Assembly (NCBI GenBank): GCA_029959085.1 | Contig: JARWIR010000042.1 | Coordinates: 3,566,544-3,630,543 of the forward strand | DNA from: Nemophila menziesii | Lineage: Eukaryota > Streptophyta > Magnoliopsida > Boraginales > Hydrophyllaceae | Direction: 5' to 3' | DNA length: 64,000 bases | Part shown: in pieces, positions 36,606-48,377 of the stretch | Layout of the letters: every line of letters begins with the position of its first letter | Position numbering within the stretch: position 1 is the first letter of the stretch | Program-made: the position numbers and the translations under genes | Notes under the pieces: model-generated | The model's input: only the letters and a program-made list of their open reading frames with translations | The model's database searches: none | Told to the model about the DNA's origin: nothing

Positions 36606-36819
36606 GAAAAAACAAATTAATCATATCCCTTTTTTAGTAGAATTGTTTTTTTTTTCTTTTTCCAAACACTTGTATTTTAGTAGAATTGTTTGATTGGTTG
36701 CACATAATACCGATATAAATTCGAAAATAATGGAAAAAAAAAAAGAAAAAAAAAAGGAGTTTGAAAACAATTTTTATATATATACTTAGCGGCGAATTCT
36801 TTCCTATTCACCGCCTCTT

Positions 36820-36827
36820 TATATAAA
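36820..36827 (+). promoter_or_regulatory. TATA box candidate
   Basis: TATATAAA lies 138 bp upstream of the ATG of the exonuclease-like gene, which would give a leader of roughly 110 bp. This fits a normal plant core promoter. Confidence 0.55.
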
Positions 36828-36964
36828 CTCCGAAAACTTCTTCTCTGAAAATAAAACAAACAAAATAAAACGTAGCTGGAATAAAATCTAGCTAGTATCT
36901 GCCTATTCGTTATAATTTTCTTGAGTCTTGAATTAAAACCTTCAAATCTGCAATTCATCCATCA

Positions 36965-37699
36965 ATGGCGAACGAGAACACTTTCATCTGGAATCATGAA
37001 GTGGAAAGCGATACGTACACCCAATACACCATAAGGTACTACGATAAACAACTCTCAGTTTTGATCAGTTCTGACCCAAATGAGGTTGCCAATTGGATCA
37101 TTCTTACCGAGAGAATCCACGGCGTCCATCTAGATCGCAGCAATTATCCAGTGATAGGAATAGAAGTAATCGACTGGCTAGAATTCTTTCACTATCCACC
37201 AACAGACTACAGCCTGCAAATCTGCGTCGGCGATCGGTGTCTCATTTATCCGCTCAATTTTAATGAACTGCCTTACTACATTCCTCCAGAGTTGTTCAAC
37301 TTTCTTGATAACAGTGATTTTACGTTTATTACTTTGAGTGATAAGAAAGAATGCATTCAGCTTATGCGGGAGTATTTTGGGGGAATCGACTTCGGTAAAC
37401 ACCATAATGTTTTAGAGTTGGGTGAATTAATTGGAATTTGGGATCGCATTCCAACTGTTGATATTACTAATTTGAATAAATTGGCAAATATTGTACTAGA
37501 CAAGGCTACTTTTCCAGTAACATGGCTGAAGACTATGACAGAAGACGTACGCGTGGATCCACCTGATTTTACTCAAGCACATATTTTATTTTCTTCTGTT
37601 AATGTGTATGTTATCTTTGAAATTGGAATGATGCTCTATCAAAATTGCCGTGAACGGTATAATCATGCTACCTTGTTAGCGGTTATTCGGTACTTATAA
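36965..37699 (+). CDS. 3'-5' exonuclease-like (WRN-exo/DnaQ fold) protein, degenerate
   Basis: A single-exon gene of 244 residues. It resembles the small plant family annotated as Werner syndrome-like exonucleases, which share an RNase H-type fold. The sequence keeps the family's order: YTQYTIRYYDKQLSVLISSD, then NYPVIGIEVIDW where the first acidic motif normally lies, LQICVGDRCLIYPL, and NVYVIFEIGMMLY at the last motif. The DEDD-type acids are not at the expected places: the first motif reads GIEVIDW and the last has Asn where the family usually has Asp (SSVNVY). Catalysis is therefore doubtful. The frame is open throughout, with a TATA box upstream. It lies between a LINE remnant and two MITEs. 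It may be a functional non-catalytic member or an early pseudogene. Confidence 0.75.
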   Translation: MANENTFIWNHEVESDTYTQYTIRYYDKQLSVLISSDPNEVANWIILTERIHGVHLDRSNYPVIGIEVIDWLEFFHYPPTDYSLQICVGDRCLIYPLNFNELPYYIPPELFNFLDNSDFTFITLSDKKECIQLMREYFGGIDFGKHHNVLELGELIGIWDRIPTVDITNLNKLANIVLDKATFPVTWLKTMTEDVRVDPPDFTQAHILFSSVNVYVIFEIGMMLYQNCRERYNHATLLAVIRYL

Positions 37700-38263
37700 T
37701 TAGCAACGTGTTCATGAGTTAACATTGTTTCCGATTCTGTAAAGTTTTAACTACCAATACAAAGGTGTATGTATGCACAGGCAAGTCTAAGGATTTTCGT
37801 ATTTTGCTTAGTGTATTAGCTAGGAGTTATTGTTTTGAATTCGCAAGAAGATATTTATTGAGACAATACCATTGAAATGTTGTTTGTACTGTAAAACGTG
37901 GGATTATCATCATAAATACTATAGTGTATCTTGAATATTTTCTACGCAATGTTGAAATTGTTTTACTAATTTTGTATATGATTTCTTGAATTGTTATTGG
38001 CAACAACAAATTAAGTTACTACTTACGATATGCATGCATGATTGAGTATTAGCATACGTCATCCATATTATCTACATAACCTCTTTGTTCATTAACTAAA
38101 TCTTTTTTCAGTGCATTTTATAAAATGTATCGATTGATATGTTTTGGTAGTAACAACCTTGATATTTAAGTGAAACTGGAATCTTATTATATATAGAATC
38201 CCGATTCTATTCTATTATACTTTTTATTTTTATGTGGTCGAAAAGATTGGGTTAAAAAAGTAA
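37700..38263. other. 3' flank of the exonuclease-like gene
   Basis: AT-rich, includes the probable 3' untranslated region. No further gene or repeat end was recognised; the minus-strand frame at 37827-38009 has no signature. Confidence 0.4.
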
Positions 38264-38526
38264 GGTTCTGTTTGGTTTGCGAAAACATTTTCTGTTTTCG
38301 TTTTCAGAATATATTTTTCGAAAATGTTTTTTGTTTTCTTTTCAAAATTTTCAGAAAATATGGAAAACGTCGATTTCACGTTCTCTAATATAGCCGTGTT
38401 TTCATTTAATTTTCCAGAAAACTGTTTTCATTTTCTCTAGCCAAACTGTTTTTATTTTTAGTATTTTGGAAAATATAGAAAATGAAAACAGAAAATACCC
38501 ATAATTTTCACGAACCAAACGGGGCC
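38264..38526. mobile_element. PIF/Harbinger (Tourist-like) MITE, 263 bp
   Basis: Left end GGTTCTGTTTGGTTTGCG and right end CACGAACCAAACGGGGCC form terminal inverted repeats. TAA occurs on both sides (38261-38263 and 38527-38529), the 3-bp duplication typical of PIF/Harbinger. The interior is built of inverted AAAACATTTTCTGTTTTC-like words. Confidence 0.8.
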
Positions 38527-38904
38527 TAATACTCTATAACTAAGGTGCATGAGAAAAAACTAACCCTTACAAATTTGACCCAAATATGTGAAAATGTTTA
38601 CTCTCCTCATATAGAGACTAATTTATTTTTATTAAAAAATAATAATATATACCATCTAAATTTATACAACCCAATCGATCATTTATAACGTAATATGATT
38701 TTAATAGAAATAAACCATCAATCAATTATTACTCTTTATAAAAATAAGTACATATATATTTTCAATAGTTCCCGAGATCTGATCCCACAAAAGCATAAGT
38801 CGGCCGCCACCAACCTTTCGTTCATTCCTCTACTAAATTCATCTTTTTTTGTTTCCAAATTACTAAATGCATCCTCTTTTTCTCTACTAAAGCTTTTTTA
38901 GTTA

Positions 38905-39148
38905 TCCCCTTGTCTCAAAATTAATGTCAATATTACTAAAAATAATATTCCAAAATTATTGTCCACTTGGATATCAAGACACTTTTTCCCATTATTATTT
39001 TTATTAAAAGATAAAATTTATACTTCCAATGCATATAAAAATATCAAGATACTTTATTAAGGGTAACATTGTAATGTGTATATGCAATTATTAAGTTTTT
39101 TAATTTGTATGAAAAATTAAGTGGACATTATTTTTGAAACGGAGGGAG
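38905..39148. mobile_element. Stowaway-like (Tc1/mariner) MITE
   Basis: The right end reads GTTTC-type GAAACGGAGGGAG followed by TA, the reverse complement of the Stowaway consensus CTCCCTCCGTTTC. The left end, TCCCCTTGTCTCAAAATTAATGTC, is a diverged counterpart preceded by TA. Length about 244 bp, no coding capacity. Confidence 0.75.
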
Positions 39149-39246
39149 TAGTTAATTTGATATTTATTCGAGTGCTAAACTTTGAAAAAAAAATCTCAAA
39201 TCTTTTATGATTTCTTCAAAATCTCTTAACATTGCTACACAATTAA

Positions 39247-39605
39247 CCACCAGCGACCACCTTGGTGGTCGCTAATGGTTTCGTTATTACTTGCTTAAAA
39301 TCAGAATCACCAACTATTATTGACCGCTAAAACTTGACCACCAGTGGTTCCTCGTTAGAGGTCAACATTTGCGACCATGTTGGTCGCCAAAAGGAAAATC
39401 TATTAGCGACCACTATTGTGGACGGTAAAGATAATGCTTTATCGACCATGAAAGTCGTCCCTAATGTTCTACATCAATACCGACCACCCTAGTGGGCGAC
39501 ATATATGTCAAATCTCTAACGACCACTACGTGCTTGCTAAATCCGATGTATTCGCGATCACCTAATGGTCGTTGTAGGTCTTATATTGTTTGCGACCACT
39601 AGTCG
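39247..39605. repeat. CACTA subterminal repeats (GCGACCAC words)
   Basis: Short words such as AGCGACCACCTTGGTGGTCGC, GCGACCATGTTGGTCGC and TAGCGACCACTATTGTGG repeat in both orientations at spacings of about 30-60 bp. In CACTA elements such words are binding sites for the element-encoded accessory protein. Confidence 0.7.
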
Positions 39606-40099
39606 GTCACTAAAAGTAGTTAAAAAAATAAAAAATGTTAAATGTAACAATTTCCAGTTCTTTAAAATCATACCCGCTAAACCCAAATTATAAAAACATA
39701 TAAAATCTCGTAACATCAACAAAAAACACCAAAAGTGAATATTCAACGCATATAAGTTATTGTTTTATATAAATTATTAATAATAATCAACTTATACTAC
39801 TAGTTTATTTCGTATTTGTCCCTCTCAACGTCTATAAAATCAACATCACTATCAATATGTATCGTTAGGCGGTCATCAACCCCATCCACGTACTCCTCTT
39901 AAGTATCGTTTGGCTCTTTCTCATCATCTACAATAGTTGAAACGTACTCTGATATCTCTTGGCTTACTTTGGTGTTTTCTCTTCTATTCATCTATAATTC
40001 ATCTATCTTTGTGGTATCGTTCTGAATAGGTTTCAATTTAGAGGCATTTCCTATCGACTCGGCATCCTTAACATCTACACTCCAACCATGAAGATCACT

Positions 40100-41760
40100 C
40101 ACTTCCCAAATAAATTTCCACGTACCGCGTCATGATCCCTTAATATGTACTAAGTCATCAATGTAGAACACCTTCTTTTCTTAATTGAATAAAATGTACC
40201 GGGCATCTTTGTACCAGTTTGAACTAGTGTCGATTCTGGTCACATCGTGTTTACTTTGTGTCCTTTTTTTTCTCGGTCTTATACCATTTGCACTTGAACA
40301 CCATTACTGAACAATATTTTCCAAATTCTACCTTGAACATGTTAATCAATTAACTATACCAACTAACACCCTTAGCAAAACAACATACACCGTAATTTAC
40401 AGCGACTTGTTTTTTCCTTTATCATGCGAGACCTATTTTGCTCTATTAATGACACACAAATCATACCTCCATACAGTATAGTTGGGTTCATTAGCCACAT
40501 GTCAAAATTCTCTGATTACAACTTGAACGCCGACTTCCTTCATTTGAAACACTTATAAACAGAAAAAATAGTGAGCTTCACTTCTTTGATGTTTAGATTA
40601 TGAAATATATTTAACCTTCTCTAAGAACCAGTTTTGACATCTACTTCGATGGATTTTTTCCACATCTGCACGATCCTCTATAACTAGTATCGCTTGTGTT
40701 TCCTGAAATACAATATATTTTCTTTAGACAATGAATATGAAAGATAAAGAAATAATGATTGATTATATATGTAAAGTACTTACTCCATAAACTTGATTCT
40801 CATCACCACTTCGTAGAATGCACCAAACAAGCATGGCATTGTCAATTTTGGGGAAAATATATGAAACTCCTTTTCCTACCAGTGAAATTGGCTTTTGAAG
40901 ATTGATATATCTCTTGGTTCCAGTAATGGATCTGCATATCTACCATGATCGTTAAATATATATTTTTTCCTTTTCCAGACAACGTGATATGAAAAACAAA
41001 GTCTCCTCCACAACATAATCCTTGGCTATACAACCTTCTGGCCTTGCCACATCTATATGTACTCCTTCAAATTCTTCAAATAACGCTTGAATGGTTACAT
41101 CCAACACATTTTCACCAACCCACCAAGAATTGCTTCATTGTACAAGTGTACGACCAGATAAATCATGATATCTAAAAAAATTGGTGAAAATATCATCTTA
41201 AGCCGACGCATCAAAAAATAACATTTTCCCCTTTTTTCAATTCGCGGACACTCAGTTACGTTTACAAACCATACAAAATAGGTAACACAAACCCATTATG
41301 ACAGCGCTAACCTCTTTATGCTCAATCAATCCTTACACACTAACCAAAAAAAGTTGCATCATTATGTAACAGTTGTGGGATTTCATTTCGGTGATCTTCC
41401 AAGAATCAATCACAAATTATTTCTCAAAATCGATGCAAAACTATCCAAAAACTTTTAGGCCTTCAACCATATTAGGAATTCCTCTCGTTTATCCGGACTC
41501 ATCACATACTTTGCTTTTGGTTATATCACCCTACGCCTCGAATCCGTAGGCAACCACAATTCCTCTCGAATGCGCAGATCCCTCAAATCTTGTAGCACCT
41601 TCATGTAGTCTATATTAAATTTGTTATTAAAACCCACAACTGTCACAAATAAACTATCACATACATTTTTCTCGCAATGCATAACATCTATTTTGTGTTT
41701 TAACATGTTATTCGACTAAGAAGGTAACTTGTAGAATATACTCTTATTATTTCAGTTAAA
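40100..41760 (-). pseudogene. CACTA TNP2-like transposase remnant
   Basis: Minus-strand reading from the N-terminal side: 41760-41521 gives KSIFYKLPS, a break, and then MLKHKIDVMHCEKNVCDS, a hallmark of Transposase_21. The sequence 41520-41380 gives PKAKYVMSPDKREEFLIWL (DUF4218-like). At 41080-40950 FKRYLKNLKEYI and, after a frame change, ARPEGCIAKDYVVEETL match the end of DUF4218. At 40330-40110 VMVFKCKWYKTEKK, RIDTSSNWYKDARYILF and KKVFYIDDLV match DUF4216. Stops and frameshifts throughout show it is inactive. Confidence 0.85.
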
Positions 41761-42689
41761 CTGTTGACTGCATGTTATCTTGATTACCTTGCAACCAAAA
41801 TCCTTGTGTTTTTCAGGAAACATAAAGGTTAAAGAAATACTATATACCCTACTACCATTTACAAAAGTTAATTTATTAGGAGAAATAAGTATAAGCAAGC
41901 ACTTCCTCAATATCTCTGCAATAATTTTACATACACACTTGTATAAGTGCTGCAACATCAAATTTTGCCTATACTATTTCACACACCGTGGGAGAATAAA
42001 GTTTAGGAATGAGACTCATTTTGGTTTCACAAACCTTTTTAAACATTTGACCATTAACAAAGAAGTTTTGATATTACTACATAATTTATTCCCAAAAATA
42101 TGCCAACTAGCCTTGTAAAATTAGGAAGTAAAGACACTAGTACCATGACTATTACCCCCATTCATATCTCACAAAGCCTTATTATACTCTTCATTAGTAA
42201 GCTCTTTCTCTGAATGTGCTATATTAGCGAACACCTTATTATCTAGTAATATATTTAGTAACTGCACATAGTAATTTTATTAATTAGTGTTTTCTTTACC
42301 CAACACCTTAGTGTAATATTTGATAAATTTGCAAGGTTAGTTATAACAACACCGTCAACTCAAGTAATTGAGTAAACATTATTGTTAGAAATTATATCTT
42401 TAATAGATTGATGGAAAAAAGATGTATTGCCATCACCTCATCATCTCACCGAGTTTTAGACTTTTGTCAAATTATAGGTTCCTCAATGTTAACGTGCTTC
42501 TCAAGTTCTTTTAACAATCTATTTTCCTTCAGTTCAAATCATTAATACCAACATCATAACTCAACAACTTTTAAACTTCTTCAAACTCACCTCTTATGCC
42601 CAAACCTTATGATAAGTATGAGATAATTACTCTTAATTAAGTCGTCCATATTAACATTCTTCTATATTCATAAACTTATACAACTTTTT

Positions 42690-42800
42690 CTAAATACATC
42701 TTATAGCCATTTTTTTACTCATGTAAGATTTGATCTTGAAACCTCATGAGGACCTTAACTATTAGAGCAACTATCGATTTTAACTTCGTATAACTTTAAC
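42690..42800 (-). mobile_element. SINE relative, diverged
   Basis: On the minus strand the sequence reads AATCGATAGTTGCTCTAATAGTTAAGG and later GATCAAATCTTACATGAG. It matches, with many changes, the SINE bodies at 30606 and 32477 and the copies at about 48060, 58040 and 59940. The tail is not preserved. Confidence 0.5.
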
Positions 42801-45397
42801 CTTTTATTTTTGTCTAAAAGTAACCATTAGACATGTATAACTTCAACCATCATTTTGGTTCATATAAAGGCCTAAAAGTGTAATCCAAACATATGTTGAC
42901 AATACAGATGGTGAATTTGCCTTTTTATTTATAACTAATATTACTAGGGGGAGAAATCGGACAAAACGGGTCGGAAAAGGTCTTTCGGAAAAAAATTATT
43001 TTTTTTTCAAAATGGATTTCCATTCCGATCCCAAAATTTTCGGAATGTTAAAAAAGTTTTGAATACGGATATTCAGAAATTTTCAGAAATTTGAAAATTT
43101 CAGAACTTTTGGTTTAGACTTTTTGGTTCAGAAATCAGAAATTTTGAAATTATATATTATTTTAGGAATAAAAAATTATTTTCCAAAAATAAAATTCCAT
43201 TTCTACTATTTTTTTTCATTTCAAAAGAAAATCATACCAAATAAATTATAACTACATACTTGAAAATTACATCGTAATATCAAAAGTTCAAAATAGTTCA
43301 TACAAATTTGATGGTATACCACTTCATCTAAGGATTCGATTGGTAGGATGTAATGGAATTTGGAATGGTTTTTAAATTCCTTAATAAATTACATTACTGA
43401 ACTTGGTAGGAGTTTACAAAAATGAGATTTTATTACCATAGGCATTTCAATCCCATAAAGATGGTAATATCCATTCAATCCACCCCATGGTATTAGCCCA
43501 TTCTATATAGATTAGGAATCAATAATTATTTTTAACAGACTAATTTATCCTTCTAAACCTTATAAAATTATACACGACCAAACCTTATAAAGTTATACAC
43601 GCATAGTCTCTTTATTTTGTTCTTCATAATTTTTTTTGTCGGTAAAAAAGGTAAATTCATATACCCTTCTTCAATCAAATTCCGCTTGTTGATTTCATAC
43701 TTTTTTAATTTATGTATATATACATTTTTTTTTTAATTTTACTGCACATATACGTTGTTGAAGGGTTTCTTTCAGAATTGATTTAATTACCCCATCAAAA
43801 GTAATATTGATTTGGACAATAATATAAATTATTAATTAATATTCATTTTTGTTTTAACACACAATTTATTGGGTTAACTATTTTGTAATTTATTGGGTTG
43901 TCGAATGCATCCGCTTCTCCATTTACTTGTTCATCCGTGTTGTTTGTATATTACTGGATATAATTTTATACATTATAATATACATATATTTTATAAATAT
44001 AATAAGAATAATTTAGTAATTGTGTATAAACCGTTCCTTATTGGTGGGTGTGTTATAAAATTAAGTACAGAAAATAAAGGAACCACAATACCGCAAGTGT
44101 ACAGTTGTCCAAGTAATACTCCAATAAGTCGGATTCGTTCTCAGAGATTGGATTTGTATAACCCAAGTGTTCAACATATAAGTAGTAGTAATTGCAAATA
44201 CAGAAAATAAAATATAAAAGATATTTGTTTTGTTTCGAGTTATTAAACTACTAGACGCAAATAACAAATTACTGAAAATAAATACTAAAGGACTAGACGC
44301 AGATATTAGCTATACTTGAGTCTCACTAGGGAATCACCTAAATAAACCTAATCAATGCTTCTTTTAAGGGTCAAAATGGTAACTAGTAATAGTCCGGATT
44401 CTAGATTCTCCTAACCCCCGTCAGGGTAGACTTAGGAGCTATTCTAGGGTGTTACAAACCCCGTCAGGGCGATTATAATCCACCTTTGAATGTCAAGTTC
44501 TCTACCCAATTGGCTATAAGGTTAACTAAGTCCGTCATGATCAATAATTTCTACGTTACGTTTATTACATATGTCCGTAATTAAACCCCCCGTCAAGACG
44601 ATCACTTCCCCACCAAAATGAATAGCTTAATTACTAAATCCTATGTTTAAATGGTCAAATTAAAAATAGTGAATAATCCTACGATAATAATTGATACTCA
44701 TTGCCCAATTCAAATTAAATTAAAAAAATCTCAAATCAGAAAACATTAATCAAATTAATTAGGGTTCAACCCATGTAACGATTCTCAAGAATATAAAAAT
44801 TAGATCATATTGAAAGTAAAAACAATAAAAAAAATTAATAATATACATGTTCCTAATAACAGAAATAAAATAAGAACCTAGATAGAGGAATTGGCTTGAG
44901 CTGTTGTTGGAGGAAAAGAATTCTCCAACTTCTGCTCTTGATTCCGCCTCTTGACGCTCTCTCTAAGGATGATATAAATTGAAGAATAATTGAGAGGTAC
45001 TGAATAATGAGGTCTAAGGGGGGTATTTATAGGTGTTAGGAAGCCCTAATTCGTTTTACTTGGAGTGGAAGACAAGTAAAAGAGTCCAAGTCCAACTCAA
45101 ATTCGTAAGTAGATAAGGATAATTACTGCTGACTTGTTTTTACCATATATTCTTCTTTACTGGACCGTTTTTTGCCCGTAAGATATCAAAAGAATCCTCA
45201 CAGAATAATCTATCTATCTATGAAAGGTATCTTCCAGAATCGTCTCGGGTTTGGAGTTATCAACACTTCTTTAGACGTAGTTGCAGAAATTCAGATTTAT
45301 TTGACAACTTTTTCTTTTCCTAATTGAACTCTATTTCCTTCTCTCTCCAGATTCCTTTAAGATCTTCTTTCCTTATTTCCTTGGGTGAATTATATAT

Positions 45398-46905
45398 AGG
45401 GTCTTGGAGACAAACTTCTTCTCTATAGAGTAGTTTCTAAAATGCCATTCTTCTTAGGGACCTCAATTTTGACAATAGTCTTTCCTACCCTTACTATCAC
45501 TAAAAGACAAAGAAGTGTGATGTCACTGTTTCTCTCTCCTCTACCTACCACTACCCACCTACCTCCAACTCCGACCACCTACCTCCGACCACCGACCTCC
45601 GACCTCCGACCACCAGTCACCGGTCGCCAAAAAAAACATAGAGTATCGGAAAAAAAACATAGAGTACTCTATATATTTGCTGAGTACTCTATTAATTTGC
45701 GGAGTACTCTCTAAATTTTTCGAGTGCACTAATAAACTCTCGGAGTACTCTAAGAAAAATTCGGAGTACTCTAAGAAAAAACTCGGAGTACTCTAAGAAA
45801 ATCTCGGAGTACTCTAAGAAAATCTTGGAGTACTCAAAAAATTAGTGAGTATTTTAATAATTTGATGAGTATTATTTAAGAACAAGGCATAAATAGTAAA
45901 AAAACACTTTTATTACAAATTTTTAAACAATTACAAAAATATATACAATTAAAAAATAAAAAAATAATTACAGTTTTGTTTGACCAGATCTAGATCTGAA
46001 ATGAAAAAAAAACCAGAAAAGCCCTCTTCTCGTCGACGAGCACCACCACCACCATCAAAAAGCCTTCTCGACGAGCACCACAACCACCACGGAACCTGTC
46101 TCCGTCAGCAGCAGCAACACCATGGAATTTTTTCAATAACACCACCACCTAACCACCATTGGAGCTCGGAGCAGACATGGAGGTTCACAGCTCCTTCGCG
46201 AGCACTGTTCTTCATCGAGCCTTGTTCGCGGTGGTGCTCCGCCGTCGTGATTCGCGCGAGCCTTGTTCTTCATCGAGCTGGACCAGAAATGGCGTTCTCC
46301 GTTCGTGGTGAAGCAACGAATCACCGAGGCTGTTCTCCGTTCGCGCAGCACCGGAGTCTACCTACGTTTCAGATCCAGCTCCGGCGAAGTAACCTCGAAA
46401 CAGTGCAGCAGTGGCTCCGGCAGCAACAGTGCAGCTCTTCTCCGGGTCGTCTCTCCTTGCTTCAAGCAGATCCGGTGGTGAAGCTCATTCACGCTGCTCC
46501 CCCATCGTGAATAATAAGAACCAGATCTGGTTCGGTGGTGGGCCTAGACTAACTCCGGCGAATGTGAAGCGTGAGAAGAAGGAGAGTGGTGTTGGAGCGG
46601 TGGCAATTTCGGCGGTGGTGGAAGGAGAGTGGTGTTGGAGTGGTGGCGATTTCGGCGGTGGTGGTGACCATTTTGGTGGTGTCGGTTCCTATTGAGAGGA
46701 GAGAGAAGCAGAAATGATTTGTGATTTAGAAAATGAATTGTAAATGGATAATAATTAGTATATATAGGTATAAAAAAAACAAAAGAGGGTATAATTGTAA
46801 ATGGGGTTTTGGGTTTCATGTGTTAAATAGTTTCTGAGGTCTTTAGTAAGAAGAGGCTCTAGGCCGGGTCCCCATCTTGAAGAGGGGGGTGTGTTCAAGA
46901 CCCTA
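45398..46905. other. GC-richer insert inside the solo LTR, class unknown
   Basis: It starts TAGGGTCTTGGAGAC and ends with GTTCAAGACCCTA, a short imperfect inverted repeat of about 10 bp. It contains the minisatellite at 45640-45850 and a plus-strand open frame (45980-46510, 176 codons) that is rich in Pro, His, Arg and Ser with no domain I recognise. Codon composition looks like repeat-derived GC-rich DNA. A Mutator-like non-autonomous element is possible; no convincing target-site duplication was found. Confidence 0.35.
45640..45850. repeat. Minisatellite, unit about 21 bp (GGAGTACTC core)
   Basis: The unit CTCGGAGTACTCTAAGAAAA repeats four to five times at 45738-45840, with looser copies before it. 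The core GAGTACTC is a perfect palindrome. Just upstream (45560-45620) a second, shorter repeat, CCTCCGACCAC, occurs several times. Confidence 0.85.
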
Positions 46906-47910
46906 GGTGTAATTATCTCTATTTCCTTAGAATTGACTTGGCCTCTAATTAATTACCATATATCTTTAGAGCTTCACGATAAATAAATAATTAAACCGCA
47001 TATGCTTTAAAAATTAATAAATCATTAACTCAAGACTAGAAATAAGAAAGTGCACTTTAAAATTAGAAACTCGAATAAAATACTTCCTAACACACTAAAA
47101 ATAAGCTAAGACTTTAATTCTCACTTGTCCTCCTTGTAGTGGTTTCTTCATGAAATTCAAGAACCTACTAACTTTGCACTAAAAAATAACCAAATTAATG
47201 CAAAAAAGCTCTAAAAATGCAAATAGTCTAATTTCAAGGGGAGAAAGTGTAATATGACGAAATAAGCATAAAAGTCTATCTAATAAGTCAAATATTCATC
47301 TAAAACGATATCTCCTAAGGGCTAATATTTAGAACAAATAGGGAGACATCACTTATCCATATATACTATATTGTTTCATCAAGTATGGTATTAGAATGGT
47401 TAAATTTATTCCCACCTCTATTCTTATTATATATCAAGCATGGTATAATTATTAACATATGATACCGCAGTAATTTTATTCCATACTATATTCTATTCCT
47501 ATCAAAATCCATTACCGCGTACCAATTGGACCCTAATAAGTATGAAAGTATACTCTTCGCGGCAAAATCAAGGCGATAAGAGGCAAGAGAAAATGTGACT
47601 TTTTTAAAGTTACGTATTTATGTTTTATAATTTATTTACAGTACTTATATATTATATATTTAATAAATATAAAAATTCATAATCAGAAATATACCAGAAT
47701 TAATATTCAAAATGTAAAATTGGAAATACAAACCTGAAACAAGAATCAAACCGAAAATTTATACGTAACTCTAATTCCGATCCGATATTTTTGAGAAAAA
47801 TCGAACATTCATATTTCGGAAAACGGAACATTAGAAACCTGTTCCGAAATCAGAATTTCCGGATCAGAAAAATCGAAAATCAGAAATTTTTGATCTGATT
47901 ACCACCTTTA

Positions 47911-48303
47911 CTAATTACCACACATATACCTCACACATGACGAAAATTTATTGTTTTGAATTCATCTAAGAATCATTTAATTCAAGTAAGATTCAGTCGC
48001 ATGACAATTTAATCAAGGTAGAGTATTCTAACCACTAGAGAAACTATCGATCTTAATTTTGACCTAACAAAAAAACCAGTACAAAAATAATTTACCAAAA
48101 AAGAACATTTATTAAGTTTTGTTTTTCCTTCAGTAAAGGTACACCATCCAACCTTATTAAGTCTACTACTCAATCTCTTAATATCAGGAGAATGACTTTA
48201 CATGAGGTCGCAAGTCAAGAGACTCATTTACTCAACATATAGAATGTTATAAATGTGATAGCATGTAACAATTTAGTTGGAACCATTTATAGATAATGAA
48301 AAC

Positions 48304-48377
<74 letters not shown>

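Larger units (their letters stand above)
39240..42150 (-). mobile_element. CACTA (En/Spm) transposon, decayed
   Basis: Coding remnants on the minus strand at about 40100-41760 belong to a TNP2-type transposase. At 39247-39600 many short subterminal repeats of the form GCGACCAC...GTGGTCGC are scattered in both orientations, as is typical next to CACTA ends. I did not find an intact CACTA terminus or a 3-bp duplication on either side, so the limits are approximate. Confidence 0.7.
44042..47351 (-). mobile_element. Probable solo LTR (Ty3/gypsy type) in the Harbinger element
   Basis: Begins TGGTGGGTG and ends GACATCA, so the ends are TG...CA, flanked by a perfect 5-bp duplication CTTAT (44037-44041 and 47352-47356). 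The uninterrupted relative at 58575-59462 confirms the empty site. Minus-strand features such as TACACTTGCGG near the end, preceded by an ATTGGAGTATTACTTGG block, are typical of long Ty3/gypsy LTRs. No gag or pol domain occurs inside, so I read it as a solo LTR enlarged by the segment at about 45398-46905. The lineage call is from memory of LTR appearance. Confidence 0.65.
43332..47533. mobile_element. PIF/Harbinger-like element interrupted by an LTR
   Basis: Left end GGATTCGATTGGTA and right end TACCAATTGGACCC form inverted repeats, flanked by TAA at 43329-43331 and 47534-47536. Without the inner insertion it is about 890 bp, the same as the uninterrupted copy at 58575-59462. Its open frame starting MGCRMHPLLHLLVH occurs in both copies only because the element is duplicated; it shows no transposase signature. 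Confidence 0.75.
42945..47910 (+). mobile_element. hAT-like element, outermost of a four-level nest
   Basis: The left end TAGGGGGAGAAATCGGAC and the right end, whose reverse complement is TAAAGGTGGTAATCAGATC, are diverged inverted repeats. The flanks CTAATATTAC (42935-42944) and CTAATTAC (47911-47918) look like an 8-bp duplication with a 2-bp AT slip on one side. The arms are rich in ATTTTCGGAA and GAAAAATCGAAAATC words. No transposase. It contains the Harbinger-like element at 43332-47533. The subfamily also occurs at 9950-10135 and 58199-59792. Confidence 0.65.

Noticed and set aside
43893..44210. Open frame sharing MGCRMHPLLHLLVHPCC with a frame at 58711-58908
   Set aside because: The identical peptides come from two copies of a Harbinger-like element read in opposite directions; no domain and no conservation beyond the duplication.
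45980..46510. 176-codon Pro/His/Arg-rich open frame as a gene
   Set aside because: It lies in a GC-rich insert within an LTR, has overlapping open frames on both strands, no domain and no splice context.
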